Assembly (NCBI RefSeq): GCF_000379125.1
Contig: NZ_KB900627.1
Span: 324,703-388,702, forward strand
Reading direction: 5' to 3'
DNA length: 64,000 bases
DNA from: Methylosinus sp. LW4
GTDB taxonomy: Bacteria; Pseudomonadota; Alphaproteobacteria; Rhizobiales; Beijerinckiaceae
Shown: piece by piece, positions 26,437-35,420 of the stretch
Numbering within the stretch: the stretch's first letter is position 1
Layout of the letters: each line of letters opens with the position of its first letter
Notes under the pieces: generated by a model
Told to the model about the DNA's origin: nothing
The model's database searches: none
Seen by the model: only the letters and a program-made list of their open reading frames with translations
Program-made: the position numbers and the translations under genes

Positions 26437-28788
26437 TCAAAAATCGACGGTCGCGGAAAGGAGAACCGTTCGCGGCGCGCTCAAAATGACGATGCCGTCG
26501 GCGAAATAGGACCCGGCCCAATAATTGTGATCGAGGAGATTATTCGCTTTGGCGCGGAAGGTGACCTTCTTGTCGAGGAGCTGCGTCGAATAGCGGAGGC
26601 CCGCGTCGACACGCGCCCATTCGGGAATTTTTTGCGTATTGGCCGAGTTGACGAATTGCGCGCTCGTGTAGACGACGCGTCCTTCGAGCGTCAGGCCTGG
26701 AACGAAGGGCGTGTCCCATTCGCCGCCGAGATTGACCTGCCATTTCGGCGTTCCATAGGCGGTCTTGCCGTCGAGCTGCCCATTCGCCGTCTTGGTGAGC
26801 ACGCCGATCGTGTAGGCCGCGCCGCCGAGGATGCGCACGCCTTCGACGATCTCGCCGAACACGTTCCATTCGACGCCCTGATTGCGCTGGCGTCCGTCGG
26901 AATTGTAGACATTGCCGCTCTTGATGAGGCTCGGCTTCTCGATCTCGTAGAAGCTCAGCGTGTTGGCGATCTGTCCCGCGTCCCATTTGACGCCCGTCTC
27001 GATCTGCCGCGACTTATAGGGCGGAAATATCTGATTATAATTCGCGGCCGCCGTGTCGGTGACGCGGTCGCCCTGGGTCAGACCCTCGATGTAATTGGCG
27101 TAGAGCGACATGGGCATCGGCAAAGGCTTGATGATGAGGCCGAAAGCGGGCGTCACCGCGCTCTCGTCGTAATAATTCGTCTCGGCGCCCGTCGTCGTAT
27201 TGTAGCTCTTCGTCTGAACCCGCTGCGCGCGGAGGCCGAGAATGAGCTGCGCCCGATCGTCGAAAGCGGAGAGCGTATCGGCGAGAGCGATGCTCGAGAG
27301 CGTCGTATCTGTGGACTTCGGCGCTTCTCCCGGATCGCGCGCGATGAGCGGCGTGACGGGAAAGTAGATGCTCGACACATAGGCCGAGCTGCGCTGAAAG
27401 GCCGAGCCTATCTTCGATTCGAGATTGGCCGCGCTCAAAGACAATCGATGGCCGATGTCGAAAGTGTGGAAGTCGGCGCGCAAGCCGCCTTGAAACGAAA
27501 TCGTGTCTGTATAGCCGCGCAGATCGATCGACGTTCCGCTGTAGCGGCCGAGGACATTGACATTGGTCGCGACGGTCGAGTTCGTCAGGCCGTTGAAGCG
27601 GGCGTCGATCGCGCCTGCGCTCGCGAACAGAGTGACATTGTCGGCGAGATCATATTCCACGCGCCCCATGGCGCCGGAATTGTTCATTCGGCCGGAGAGA
27701 CCGCGGAAAATATTATTGCTCGAGTCCGGCGCGGCCGCGACGCCGGTTCCGGTGAAGCTCGCCATCATCGGCACGCCGCCGCGGGCGATCTCCTGGTTGA
27801 AATAGGCGTCGAGCGCGATGCGCAGCTTCTCGCCGCGATAGTCGAGCGCGAGCGCCTCGAGCCCGCGTTCACGCGATTGGTAATCGAGCGTCGTATCGCC
27901 GCCGCGATAGGCGCCGTTGAAGCGAACGCCGAAGGCGTTGTCCTGACCGAAACGCCGGCCGACGTCGATATGCGTTCCGAATTGCGAGTTCGATGTATAA
28001 TCGCCGGTGACACTCGTCACGGGCGTGTCGCCGGCCTGCTTGGTGACGAGATTGATCGATCCGCCGACGGCGCCATAGGGAGCCATGCCGCTCAACAGCG
28101 CAGCCGGTCCCTTCAGCACCTCGACTCGCTCCAGAAACTCCGTCGGCACGCGGCCATCCGGCGCGACGCCATAAAGTCCATTGAGCGCTGTCTCGCTGAC
28201 GAGGACCGAAAAGCCACGAATGCGGAAATTCTCGCGAACCTGACCGGAAGAGACGGTGAAGCGCACGGAAGGATCATTCTCGAGCACGTCGGAGAGCGTG
28301 CGCGCCTGCTGGTTCTCGATGAGCTTCGAAGTGTAGCTCGTCATATTGAAGGGCGTATCGAGAAAATCGCGATTGCCGAGCATGCCGAGACGCGCGCCGC
28401 GCGCGGCCTGGCCTCCCGCATATTCCCTCGGCAGATTGCCGAGCTCGGCCCGCGCGGGCGCAGCGAAAAGCGAAGGCGCGGTCGATGGTCTCGCGGCGAC
28501 GGACGGCGAAGGCGCATGCCTCCGCGCCGGCGCCGTCGCAGCGCGTGCGCGCGTCTGCGCGACGCGCGCCGCAGCTGCGCTCTGGCGAACGACAGGCCGC
28601 GGCTTCTCTTTGGGCGCATCGACCGCTACGGCTGGCAAGGAGGTCACGGGCTCTGCATGCGCAGCCGCGTCGGCGCCGAGACAAAGCATCGCTGCTGCGC
28701 TCAGGAGCTTCGCCTGATGGCTTCTTTTTTCTGAGCCCGTTTTCGATCCGGCGCGCTCTAGTATATCGCCAGCGCATGTTATTGTCAT
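26437..28788 (-). CDS. TonB-dependent siderophore receptor
   Basis: 783 residues. Signal peptide near residues 20-45 (KRSHQAKLLSAAAMLCLGADAAAHA), then an Ala/Arg/Pro-rich linker of about 65 residues that is unusual and may reach the periplasm. The plug has NFRIRGFSVLVSETALNGLYGVAPDGRVPTEFLERVEVLKGPAALLSGMAPYGAVGGSINLVTKQ, typical of FhuE/FoxA/FpvA-type ferrisiderophore receptors. The barrel ends with VLLSATVDF. No STN domain. First gene of the ferrisiderophore operon. Confidence 0.9.
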   Translation of the reverse strand: MTITCAGDILERAGSKTGSEKRSHQAKLLSAAAMLCLGADAAAHAEPVTSLPAVAVDAPKEKPRPVVRQSAAAARVAQTRARAATAPARRHAPSPSVAARPSTAPSLFAAPARAELGNLPREYAGGQAARGARLGMLGNRDFLDTPFNMTSYTSKLIENQQARTLSDVLENDPSVRFTVSSGQVRENFRIRGFSVLVSETALNGLYGVAPDGRVPTEFLERVEVLKGPAALLSGMAPYGAVGGSINLVTKQAGDTPVTSVTGDYTSNSQFGTHIDVGRRFGQDNAFGVRFNGAYRGGDTTLDYQSRERGLEALALDYRGEKLRIALDAYFNQEIARGGVPMMASFTGTGVAAAPDSSNNIFRGLSGRMNNSGAMGRVEYDLADNVTLFASAGAIDARFNGLTNSTVATNVNVLGRYSGTSIDLRGYTDTISFQGGLRADFHTFDIGHRLSLSAANLESKIGSAFQRSSAYVSSIYFPVTPLIARDPGEAPKSTDTTLSSIALADTLSAFDDRAQLILGLRAQRVQTKSYNTTTGAETNYYDESAVTPAFGLIIKPLPMPMSLYANYIEGLTQGDRVTDTAAANYNQIFPPYKSRQIETGVKWDAGQIANTLSFYEIEKPSLIKSGNVYNSDGRQRNQGVEWNVFGEIVEGVRILGGAAYTIGVLTKTANGQLDGKTAYGTPKWQVNLGGEWDTPFVPGLTLEGRVVYTSAQFVNSANTQKIPEWARVDAGLRYSTQLLDKKVTFRAKANNLLDHNYWAGSYFADGIVILSAPRTVLLSATVDF

Positions 28789-29088
28789 TTGTCATCTTCT
28801 ATATTCGAGTGACGTTATTTGTAGGAACTCTATGTAAATGTATAATTACGGTCAATAATCTGAGCGGTCATTTGGATGCATTGTAATAAATGGATAATAT
28901 TATGTATTTTCATACATTTGGCTTGTCTGCTCGGGTCACAATTTCGATGTTTGGAATTGTTACACTTATAATCTAGCCGCATTGCGCGCCGCGCTCGACA
29001 GACGCCGCCGACGGCGGATCCGGGGCGCGCGTCTCGGCCGCCCGTTCGAGGCCAACGGCGTTCGCGAACCTCTGAACCGCGCGCAAAT
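28789..29088. other. AT-rich promoter region of the siderophore receptor operon
   Basis: About 300 bases between the receptor start and the 3' end of the epimerase gene, both read leftward. The first 190 bases are far more AT-rich than anything around. This is likely the control region for iron-regulated transcription; I see no confident Fur, Irr or RirA box. Confidence 0.5.
28902..28917. promoter_or_regulatory. Inverted repeat upstream of siderophore receptor
   Basis: ATGTAT-TTTC-ATACAT: perfect six-base arms with a four-base spacer inside the AT-rich region, 114 bases upstream of the receptor start. Possibly an iron-regulator site. Confidence 0.35.
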
Positions 29089-30213
29089 TCAATCGCTGTA
29101 TGACGCTCGGATCGCGCAACAAATATGATAAAGAGAGCTCGCAGGCGCAAAATCCACTTTGGCGGAGCCATAGGCGTCGAACTCGTCGATCCAGCTTCCC
29201 GACACGGCGGGTTCGAGGAATCGAGCGCGCATCGCATCCAGAAAATCGCTCGCCATCGGACCATCGCATCTCCGATATTTCGACCGCATTACATGGGCGG
29301 CCTTTGCAGCCTCGGCATAGAACCAGAGCCGAGTCGAGCGATCCGCGGCTCCGCCGACCGTCGCGCGAGCGTAAATTCGGCCATCTGCGCCGACGCCGCT
29401 GCGAAGCGCGGTTTCCCATAGCCGCGCCACGGTCGGCGTCTGATTGAAATGTCGAAGCTCCTCGTTTTGCTCGAGCAACCATATCCACTCGAAATGATGA
29501 CCAGGCTCGAACGGAAAATGCGGGCCGTCGAGAGGACGCCAAATTTCATCGAAAAATTCGACGAGAATGGACTCTTCAGCCTGAACGAATCGACTGAAGA
29601 AAATGTCTCGCACCGCAATGGCTCGTTCCAGATACGCGGAGCGCTTCGTCGCATCGAAGAGTGAGAGCAATGCTTCGAACAAATGCATATGCGAGTTCTG
29701 ACGGCGCGGGCTATCGCTCGCCGGAAGAGTCTCGACATAGCCGCCATGCTCGGAAGCCATGTCGCGATCCAGAAAGCTCAGCGTCGCATCGGCGAGCGCG
29801 ATATAAGTGGAATCGCGCGTCGTCTCATATGCCTTCGCGAGAGCGAGCAGAATGAATGCATGTGTATAGAGATCACGACGACCATCGACGACGGCGCCGT
29901 CGCGCGCCACGGAAAAGGCCCAGCCGCGAGCGCCGTCGGCTTCATAATAGCGTTCGATCATCGTCGCGCCCGCGCGCGCGACCAGCTCTGCTCCCTCCGC
30001 GAACCAGCCTGTTCGATGCGCAACGCTGTAAGTGTAAATCTGACGCGCTTGCACCATGGCTCGCCTGGGCGTCTCAAGCAGCGGCGCGCCTGTGAGCGAA
30101 AGACGTTCGACGAATGAGCTCGTGCGCTCATCCCAGCCATTCGAAGCCCACAACGGAAGCGCTTTCTCTTTCAGCCACGCACGGATCGAGCTCGGCTCTT
30201 CGGCGCCAGTCAT
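29089..30213 (-). CDS. AGE-family sugar epimerase/isomerase
   Basis: 374 residues of the N-acylglucosamine 2-epimerase family with an alpha/alpha barrel. Conserved His-rich motifs: NSHMHLFEALLSLFDAT near residue 172 and FPFEPGHHFEWIWLLEQN near 240, plus DLYTHAFILLALA near 113. Members epimerise or isomerise hexoses such as mannose/fructose or N-acylglucosamine/mannosamine. It lies at the end of a leftward glycan gene run, so it probably prepares a sugar for the same glycan. Confidence 0.85.
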   Translation of the reverse strand: MTGAEEPSSIRAWLKEKALPLWASNGWDERTSSFVERLSLTGAPLLETPRRAMVQARQIYTYSVAHRTGWFAEGAELVARAGATMIERYYEADGARGWAFSVARDGAVVDGRRDLYTHAFILLALAKAYETTRDSTYIALADATLSFLDRDMASEHGGYVETLPASDSPRRQNSHMHLFEALLSLFDATKRSAYLERAIAVRDIFFSRFVQAEESILVEFFDEIWRPLDGPHFPFEPGHHFEWIWLLEQNEELRHFNQTPTVARLWETALRSGVGADGRIYARATVGGAADRSTRLWFYAEAAKAAHVMRSKYRRCDGPMASDFLDAMRARFLEPAVSGSWIDEFDAYGSAKVDFAPASSLYHICCAIRASYSD

Positions 30214-30392
30214 ATCGTATCCTTTGAGAGTGCGTGTTCGAAGGCAAGGAGGTCGCGCAGCCGCGACGCCTCAGCGTAAGCCGATTGAACCACAGGTCGA
30301 CGCCGGCTCGATGCAAGTCCGTTCACGGGCGGCGACCTCATCGGCATGCCTCGAAAGCGATATCGCGAGCCGCTTCCGTCGAAGTCCTGTCA

Positions 30393-31628
30393 TCATGAGC
30401 GCGCGCGAGCGCAAAGAGCCGCTATCCGCTCGATCTCCCATCGGATCGATGCATAGAGATCGCCGCCCGAAAACAAGCGCCCACGAATTCCTGCGCGCCG
30501 CGCCGCCTCCATGTCGATTTCCTTGTCGCCGACGAGAAGGCTCGCACCCATGTCGATCGGCCACTCGGAAGACGCCCGCAAAATCATGCCGGGATTGGGC
30601 TTCCGATCGGGATGATCAGTATGTCGCCATTCAGCGTCGACGGCGTCCGGGTGGTAGGGACAGAAATAGAATGCGTCGATATGAGCCCCCGCCGCAGCGA
30701 GTTGCGCGGACATAGCGGCGTGAAATCTGTCGATATCCGCTTCGCGAAACAGCCCGCGCGCAACTCCGGCTTGATTGCTGACCACGAAGGCGAAAGCTCC
30801 CGACTCGTTCACGCATCTGATCGCTTCGACGGCCCCCGGAATCCACTCCAAGTCCTCGACGCGATGGCAATAGCCCGCATCGCGATTCAGCACGCCGTCA
30901 CGGTCGAAAAAAACCGCGGGTCGGCGCCTGTTGCCAAGATCTCTACGCGCTTGGTCGAGCGATTCCGGCGTTCCGATATCGATAAAATATCCTTCGAGCT
31001 CCTCCCCGAGAATAGCGCGGGTCGCGGCGAGCCGCGGATAAACGTCCGACTCGATCGAGCAGGGCTCGCTCTCGACAAACGTCAATATCTGTCGCCGAAA
31101 CACGCCCACTCCGGCATTGATCGACGCCGGTCCCGAGCCTTGCTCTTTTTCATGAAAGGCGACGACATAGCCATCTTGCAATTTCACGCTGCCGTAGCGC
31201 GTTGCGTCGGACTCTCGTCGCAGCGCGAGCACGCCGAGAACATCCGGCCTCTTCTCCAGGCCGGCCGACAGGCGCCGGAGATTGATGTCGAATAGCGTAT
31301 CGCCATTCGCCAACAGAAATACAGGATCGAGCAAGTGCGCGGCATTTTTCAAAGCGCCCGCCGTTCCCGCCGGCGCAGATTCGACCACGATTCGCACGGA
31401 CGCGCCGCGAATGGAACGTCCTTGGTAGCGCTCGAGGACGCTGTCGTGCAAATGTCCAGCGAGCAGAAGAATGTCATCGAAGCCGTGGCGAATGATCTCG
31501 AGCAGCAATGCATCGAGAAACACAGTGTCCCCGTCGATCGCCATGAGCGGCTTTGGCGTCGTGGATGCGAGCGCGCCGAGCCGCGTTCCTTTGCCGCCGA
31601 CCAATATCACAGCCTGCCTCGTCGTCAT
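30393..31628 (-). CDS. Sugar nucleotidyltransferase fused to heptose-bisphosphate phosphatase
   Basis: 411 residues in two domains. Residues 1-230 are a sugar-1-phosphate nucleotidyltransferase (AVILVGGKGTRLG at 6-18, TPKPLM at 24-29, LANGDTLF at 107-114), HddC-like. Residues 237-405 are a HAD phosphatase of the GmhB group (FFDRDGVLNRD at 240-250, the Cys/His zinc-loop-like CPYHPDA region, PNPGMI). It could remove one phosphate from D,D-heptose-1,7-bisphosphate and then attach a nucleotide, two non-adjacent steps of GDP-heptose synthesis made by one protein. The heptose kinase gene is 4 kb away. Substrate inferred. Confidence 0.85.
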   Translation of the reverse strand: MTTRQAVILVGGKGTRLGALASTTPKPLMAIDGDTVFLDALLLEIIRHGFDDILLLAGHLHDSVLERYQGRSIRGASVRIVVESAPAGTAGALKNAAHLLDPVFLLANGDTLFDINLRRLSAGLEKRPDVLGVLALRRESDATRYGSVKLQDGYVVAFHEKEQGSGPASINAGVGVFRRQILTFVESEPCSIESDVYPRLAATRAILGEELEGYFIDIGTPESLDQARRDLGNRRRPAVFFDRDGVLNRDAGYCHRVEDLEWIPGAVEAIRCVNESGAFAFVVSNQAGVARGLFREADIDRFHAAMSAQLAAAGAHIDAFYFCPYHPDAVDAEWRHTDHPDRKPNPGMILRASSEWPIDMGASLLVGDKEIDMEAARRAGIRGRLFSGGDLYASIRWEIERIAALCARARS

Positions 31629-31676
31629 GACCGCATGAACCTCGCATATAGGCGCCGGTCGGCGAATGGAACCGCT

Positions 31677-32567
31677 CTATCTGAAAAGCGAATACGAATC
31701 CCCGCGCTTGTAGACTCTCGCTCGGGCCGCTCTGAAGAACTCCTTCCAGGCGCCGGCAAATACGTCGTGAGAGGGAAGGGTGATCGCCCCAGCCCAATGG
31801 GCGAGATAGATTTCCTTGCCTTCTGGATCGAGCGGCTTACCGTTCGAGAAAGTGATCCCCGGAGCCTTATAGTAGTTCTCGTGGGAGGCGTTCTCGACGC
31901 AATGAGGCAGCAGCGCCGTCTTCAGCCCTCGCCTATGCACCACGAAATTCATCAGCGGTTGCGCGAACAATTGGCCTCGCTTGCGAACCTCGTGGAAGAT
32001 GTCGATGTCGGCTCGAATCGTCTCGAGAACGTCGGACAGACTCAGAAAGCGGCTCGACGTAACCCAAAACCCATCATTGAACAGCAGCGCGCCGTCCAAG
32101 AACGCGTGCTTCTTTTGGTTCTCGTTGTAAACATAGTCGAAGCTCGGGGACGCGACGATGAATTCTCGCTCGCCGCGTTCGAGGCGACCGAAGACCGTCC
32201 GCAAGTCACGAAAAAGGATCACATCGACGTCGACATATGCGACTTCGTCGAGCTCGAGCGCGAGCGCCTGCAGCTTGCGAAGGCGACGCCGATGGGAGTT
32301 GAATATTCCAGGATAGAGCTCGTGCGACAGCCGGTCGATTTCCGCGGGCTCGCTTTCGACGATTGTCACGCCATAGACGTCGGCGGCCCGTCTGGTCAGT
32401 GAGATATTGTCGTCATAGGGAATGAGATAGAGCGGCAGCGCGGCGTTGGTGTCACGATAGCTTTCCAGAAAGGGAAGCAGCCAGTCGATCACCTTGTCAT
32501 TGGCGACGATCGCGACTCCATACCGACGCTCGTCGGACGGGGATGAATCGAACCCGGCTCCAGTCAT
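31677..32567 (-). CDS. Putative GT-A type glycosyltransferase
   Basis: 296 residues, soluble. ALELDEVAYVDVDVILFRDLRTVF (near residue 108) has the Asp-x-Asp signature of GT-A glycosyltransferases that bind a nucleotide sugar through a metal. FDYVYNENQKKHAFLDGALLFNDGFW and YLAHWAGA near the end fit the glycogenin-like or GT8-like pattern. I cannot name the family. Divergent from the tandem GT4 genes. Confidence 0.6.
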   Translation of the reverse strand: MTGAGFDSSPSDERRYGVAIVANDKVIDWLLPFLESYRDTNAALPLYLIPYDDNISLTRRAADVYGVTIVESEPAEIDRLSHELYPGIFNSHRRRLRKLQALALELDEVAYVDVDVILFRDLRTVFGRLERGEREFIVASPSFDYVYNENQKKHAFLDGALLFNDGFWVTSSRFLSLSDVLETIRADIDIFHEVRKRGQLFAQPLMNFVVHRRGLKTALLPHCVENASHENYYKAPGITFSNGKPLDPEGKEIYLAHWAGAITLPSHDVFAGAWKEFFRAARARVYKRGDSYSLFR

Positions 32568-32877
32568 CTATTATCCCATGTCCGTGCAGTCGTCCGTATC
32601 GAAGCTTGCGCGTCGCGAGCGACCTATATTTGTTCGAATCGACAGCCCTGCGCAACTCGGAGGCGTCGCCTTTGGCGCATCGGCTACTATCTATATTCGA
32701 ACCTGAGCGGAAGCATAAAGTCCAGCATATGGCGAAACAGGGACTTTTCTTTGAACGGTCTGTATTTCGATAAAATGTCAATTTCAAATCGAATTCGAAA
32801 TTATTCGGAAATACCTCTCCTCGGCAAAACCGCTAGGAGGGGCTGGGCGCTGTCGCGAGAAAGGCTTCTTGAACGGC
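32568..32877. other. Divergent promoter region of the glycan genes
   Basis: About 310 bases separating leftward and rightward glycan genes. The part from 32690 to 32820 is distinctly AT-rich and without genes. Both promoters must be here; I cannot place the -10 and -35 boxes with confidence. Confidence 0.5.
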
Positions 32878-34158
32878 ATGTCGCAATTCGGGCGAATAAA
32901 AACTCCCAGCTTCGGTCCGTCGGGCCACCGCCGTCGACTCGATGGGAGAACGGTCGCTATCGTTCATCCGGCGTGGTCCTCGTGCGGCTCCTATCGAGTG
33001 ATCTTCAGCCAGGCCATGGCGTATCGCGCGCTCGGAGCGCGCGTCGTGTCCATAGCCGTGATGGATGCGCCGACGGCCGACGCGCCGCATGGAGAGCGAT
33101 GGCCGCGGTACATCGCCGAGAGCGCCGATTTGCCTGTCGACAAGCGCTATTTTTCCGGCCCTCCGACACGCAGCTGGACGAGCTTCTCCTTGCTCAAAAA
33201 CGGGTGGTGGCCGCTGATCCATGGCGATCAGGCGTCGTGGCTCATCGAGCTTTGCAAGCGCGCCCCTTTGCCGGAAGGGATCGGCGACGAGAGGATCGAT
33301 CTCGTCCACGCCAATCACTTTTTCACGCTCCCTTTGGTGCGTCGCATGCTTCGAAACCGTCGAGCGCCCGTGGTCCTGGAAACCCATGACGTCCAGGCGG
33401 CGCAATTCATATTGCGCAATCGTGACGGCTTCTTCGTGCCTCCATATGTCGGTTTCTCGGATCTTCTCGCGATCGAGCTCGAGTGGATGCAGAAGGCGGA
33501 CTATTGCGCGCATCTCAATCGTGAGGAGCACGACACCTTCCAACGACTGCTCCCGAAAAAACGCCATGCGCTCATATATCCGGCTGTGCCGCCAGCGCGA
33601 CCGTCGCGCGGAGGCGACAGGATTTTGACGGTCGCCAGCGGGCACTACCCGAACTATCTCGGAATCAAATGGCTGCTGGAGGAGGTGCTTCCTCTCGCGC
33701 CCGGCGTTTCGATCGACATCGTCGGGGACGTCGACGAAGCGGTGAGAAAGCGCGACAAATCACTTTTCGACGCTCATCGACATCTATTTCGAGGGCGCGT
33801 CCCGCAGATCGAGTCGGCATACGAGCGAGCCGGCTGCGTGCTGCTCCCGACCTTGGAGGGATACGGGCTTTCGATCAGAACGGCGGAAGCGCTATCCAGC
33901 GGCGCTCCGCTGATCGCGACGCCGCTCGCGTTTCGGGGCCTGGACGCCGGCGTGCAAAGGCTTCGCAATGTCACGGTAGCGACGGACGCCCCGAGCTTCG
34001 CAGCAGCGCTACGCGCCGCTCACGCGCGCATCGAGGATGGCGTCGGGACGACGGACAGCCGCACGAGCGACACGCGGCAATTCTTCGACACGGTATTCGG
34101 CTTCGACGTCTATGTCGACGCGCTCGCGGAGATCTCTGCAATGATGTTGACCGCATGA
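32878..34158 (+). CDS. GT4-like glycosyltransferase, first tandem copy
   Basis: 426 residues from ATG 32878; a TTG at 32869 with AAAGG just upstream is an alternative start. N-terminal Rossmann start VAIVHPAWSSCGSYRVIFSQAMAYRALGARVVSI; HANHFF and THDVQAAQFILRNRD in the middle; C-terminal GT-B domain with GHYPNYLGIKWLLEEVLPLAPGVSIDIVGDV and the donor-binding LPTLEGYGLSIRTAEALSSGAPLIATPLAFRGL. Its start is identical in layout to the next gene, so the two are paralogues. Predicted cytoplasmic, acting on a lipid-linked or surface glycan. Confidence 0.85.
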   Translation: MSQFGRIKTPSFGPSGHRRRLDGRTVAIVHPAWSSCGSYRVIFSQAMAYRALGARVVSIAVMDAPTADAPHGERWPRYIAESADLPVDKRYFSGPPTRSWTSFSLLKNGWWPLIHGDQASWLIELCKRAPLPEGIGDERIDLVHANHFFTLPLVRRMLRNRRAPVVLETHDVQAAQFILRNRDGFFVPPYVGFSDLLAIELEWMQKADYCAHLNREEHDTFQRLLPKKRHALIYPAVPPARPSRGGDRILTVASGHYPNYLGIKWLLEEVLPLAPGVSIDIVGDVDEAVRKRDKSLFDAHRHLFRGRVPQIESAYERAGCVLLPTLEGYGLSIRTAEALSSGAPLIATPLAFRGLDAGVQRLRNVTVATDAPSFAAALRAAHARIEDGVGTTDSRTSDTRQFFDTVFGFDVYVDALAEISAMMLTA

Positions 34159-35420
34159 ACGAGCCAGCTTTCCGACCCCGCACGAGCCCCTCGGCGCTTT
34201 TCGGCAAGGAGGTGGCGATCGTGCATCCTGCATGGCATTCTTGTGGGAGCTATCAGTCCATCCTCGGTCAAGTCGAGGCGTATCGCGCGATGGGCGCGAA
34301 TGTGTCGATGGTCGCCGTCAGCACCGATCCCGGATTCACTCCAGAACGTTCTTGGATCTGGCGATCATATATCGAATCGACGCCCGAGCTCGATCGCGAC
34401 GCGCGCTTCTACGCCGGAGCGCCGTTGAGCGCTCTTTTCCATCCGAGCTTTCTTCGTAACGCCGTTTGGCCCTATGCGCACGGCAATCAAGCGATTATTC
34501 GCAAGGCTCTCGCCGAGCGATCACGGCTTTCGGAGAGGCTCGACAGCCTGTCCTTCGACATGGTTCACTGCAATCATTTCTTTCTGATGCCCGTCGCCGA
34601 ACGTCTCGCGAGAGGCGGCTCGCCTATCCTTCTAGACAGCCATGATCTGCAAGCCCGTCAGTTCATGCTCATGAACCAGAAGATTCCGTGGCTGCGCCCG
34701 CATGCGAGCTACGAGGCGATGCTCGCGGTCGAGCTTGAGAGCATGCGAGGAGCCGATCTGCTCTTGCATGTGAACATCGAGGAGCATGAGGTATTTTCAG
34801 AACTTTTGCCCGAGAAGCGTCATGCTTTGCTCTATCCGGCGGGGCCGGAGGCGCCTCGCGGGCCAGGCGGCGACGACATAGTCGTCGTGGCGAGCAACAA
34901 CACGGCCAATGTCGAAAGCGTCGTGTGGTTCCTTCGGGAAGTCGCGCCGAAGGCGCCGGACATCGATATCAAGATCGTCGGCAACATAGATGCTGGAGTG
35001 CGCTCGGCGGCGCCGGAGGAATATAGGCGCTATCGTGATTGGTTCGTCGGACGAGTGGATGATGTGCGGCGCGTATATGAGAATGCGCGACTCGTCTTGC
35101 TTCCGATGGTCAATGGCTTTGGCCTTTCGATCAAGACGCTGGAGGCGATGGCGAGCGGCTTGCCGTTGATTGCGACATCCGCCGCTCTGCGTGGCATGCA
35201 AGACGACGCGTTGGCTCTACGAGACGTGACGATCGCCGATGATCCAGAATCGTTCGCGCGCGCGCTGAATCGAAAAGCTCGCGAGCCTCGTCGGACGGAA
35301 GCGCAGCGGCGAACGAGCGGCGTGAGAGCCTATTTCGATGCTCATTTTTCACAAGCTGTCTATCGCCGCAACCTCGAGGCGTTGGTCGAATCGCTTCTAG
35401 AGAACGGACGTCGGCCATGA
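34155..35420 (+). CDS. GT4-like glycosyltransferase, second tandem copy
   Basis: 421 residues; ATG overlaps the preceding TGA by four bases. It shares VAIVHPAWHSCGSYQSILGQVEAYRAMGA, CNHFF, SHDLQARQFMLMNQK and the donor-site text LPMVNGFGLSIKTLEAMASGLPLIATSAALRGM with its neighbour, but differs strongly elsewhere. Old tandem duplication with probable divergence in acceptor or donor. It overlaps the heptose kinase gene downstream, so all three are translated together. Confidence 0.85.
   Translation: MNEPAFRPRTSPSALFGKEVAIVHPAWHSCGSYQSILGQVEAYRAMGANVSMVAVSTDPGFTPERSWIWRSYIESTPELDRDARFYAGAPLSALFHPSFLRNAVWPYAHGNQAIIRKALAERSRLSERLDSLSFDMVHCNHFFLMPVAERLARGGSPILLDSHDLQARQFMLMNQKIPWLRPHASYEAMLAVELESMRGADLLLHVNIEEHEVFSELLPEKRHALLYPAGPEAPRGPGGDDIVVVASNNTANVESVVWFLREVAPKAPDIDIKIVGNIDAGVRSAAPEEYRRYRDWFVGRVDDVRRVYENARLVLLPMVNGFGLSIKTLEAMASGLPLIATSAALRGMQDDALALRDVTIADDPESFARALNRKAREPRRTEAQRRTSGVRAYFDAHFSQAVYRRNLEALVESLLENGRRP

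Noticed and set aside
26410..28734. 774-residue plus-strand frame
   Set aside because: Antisense to a TonB receptor with full family signatures.
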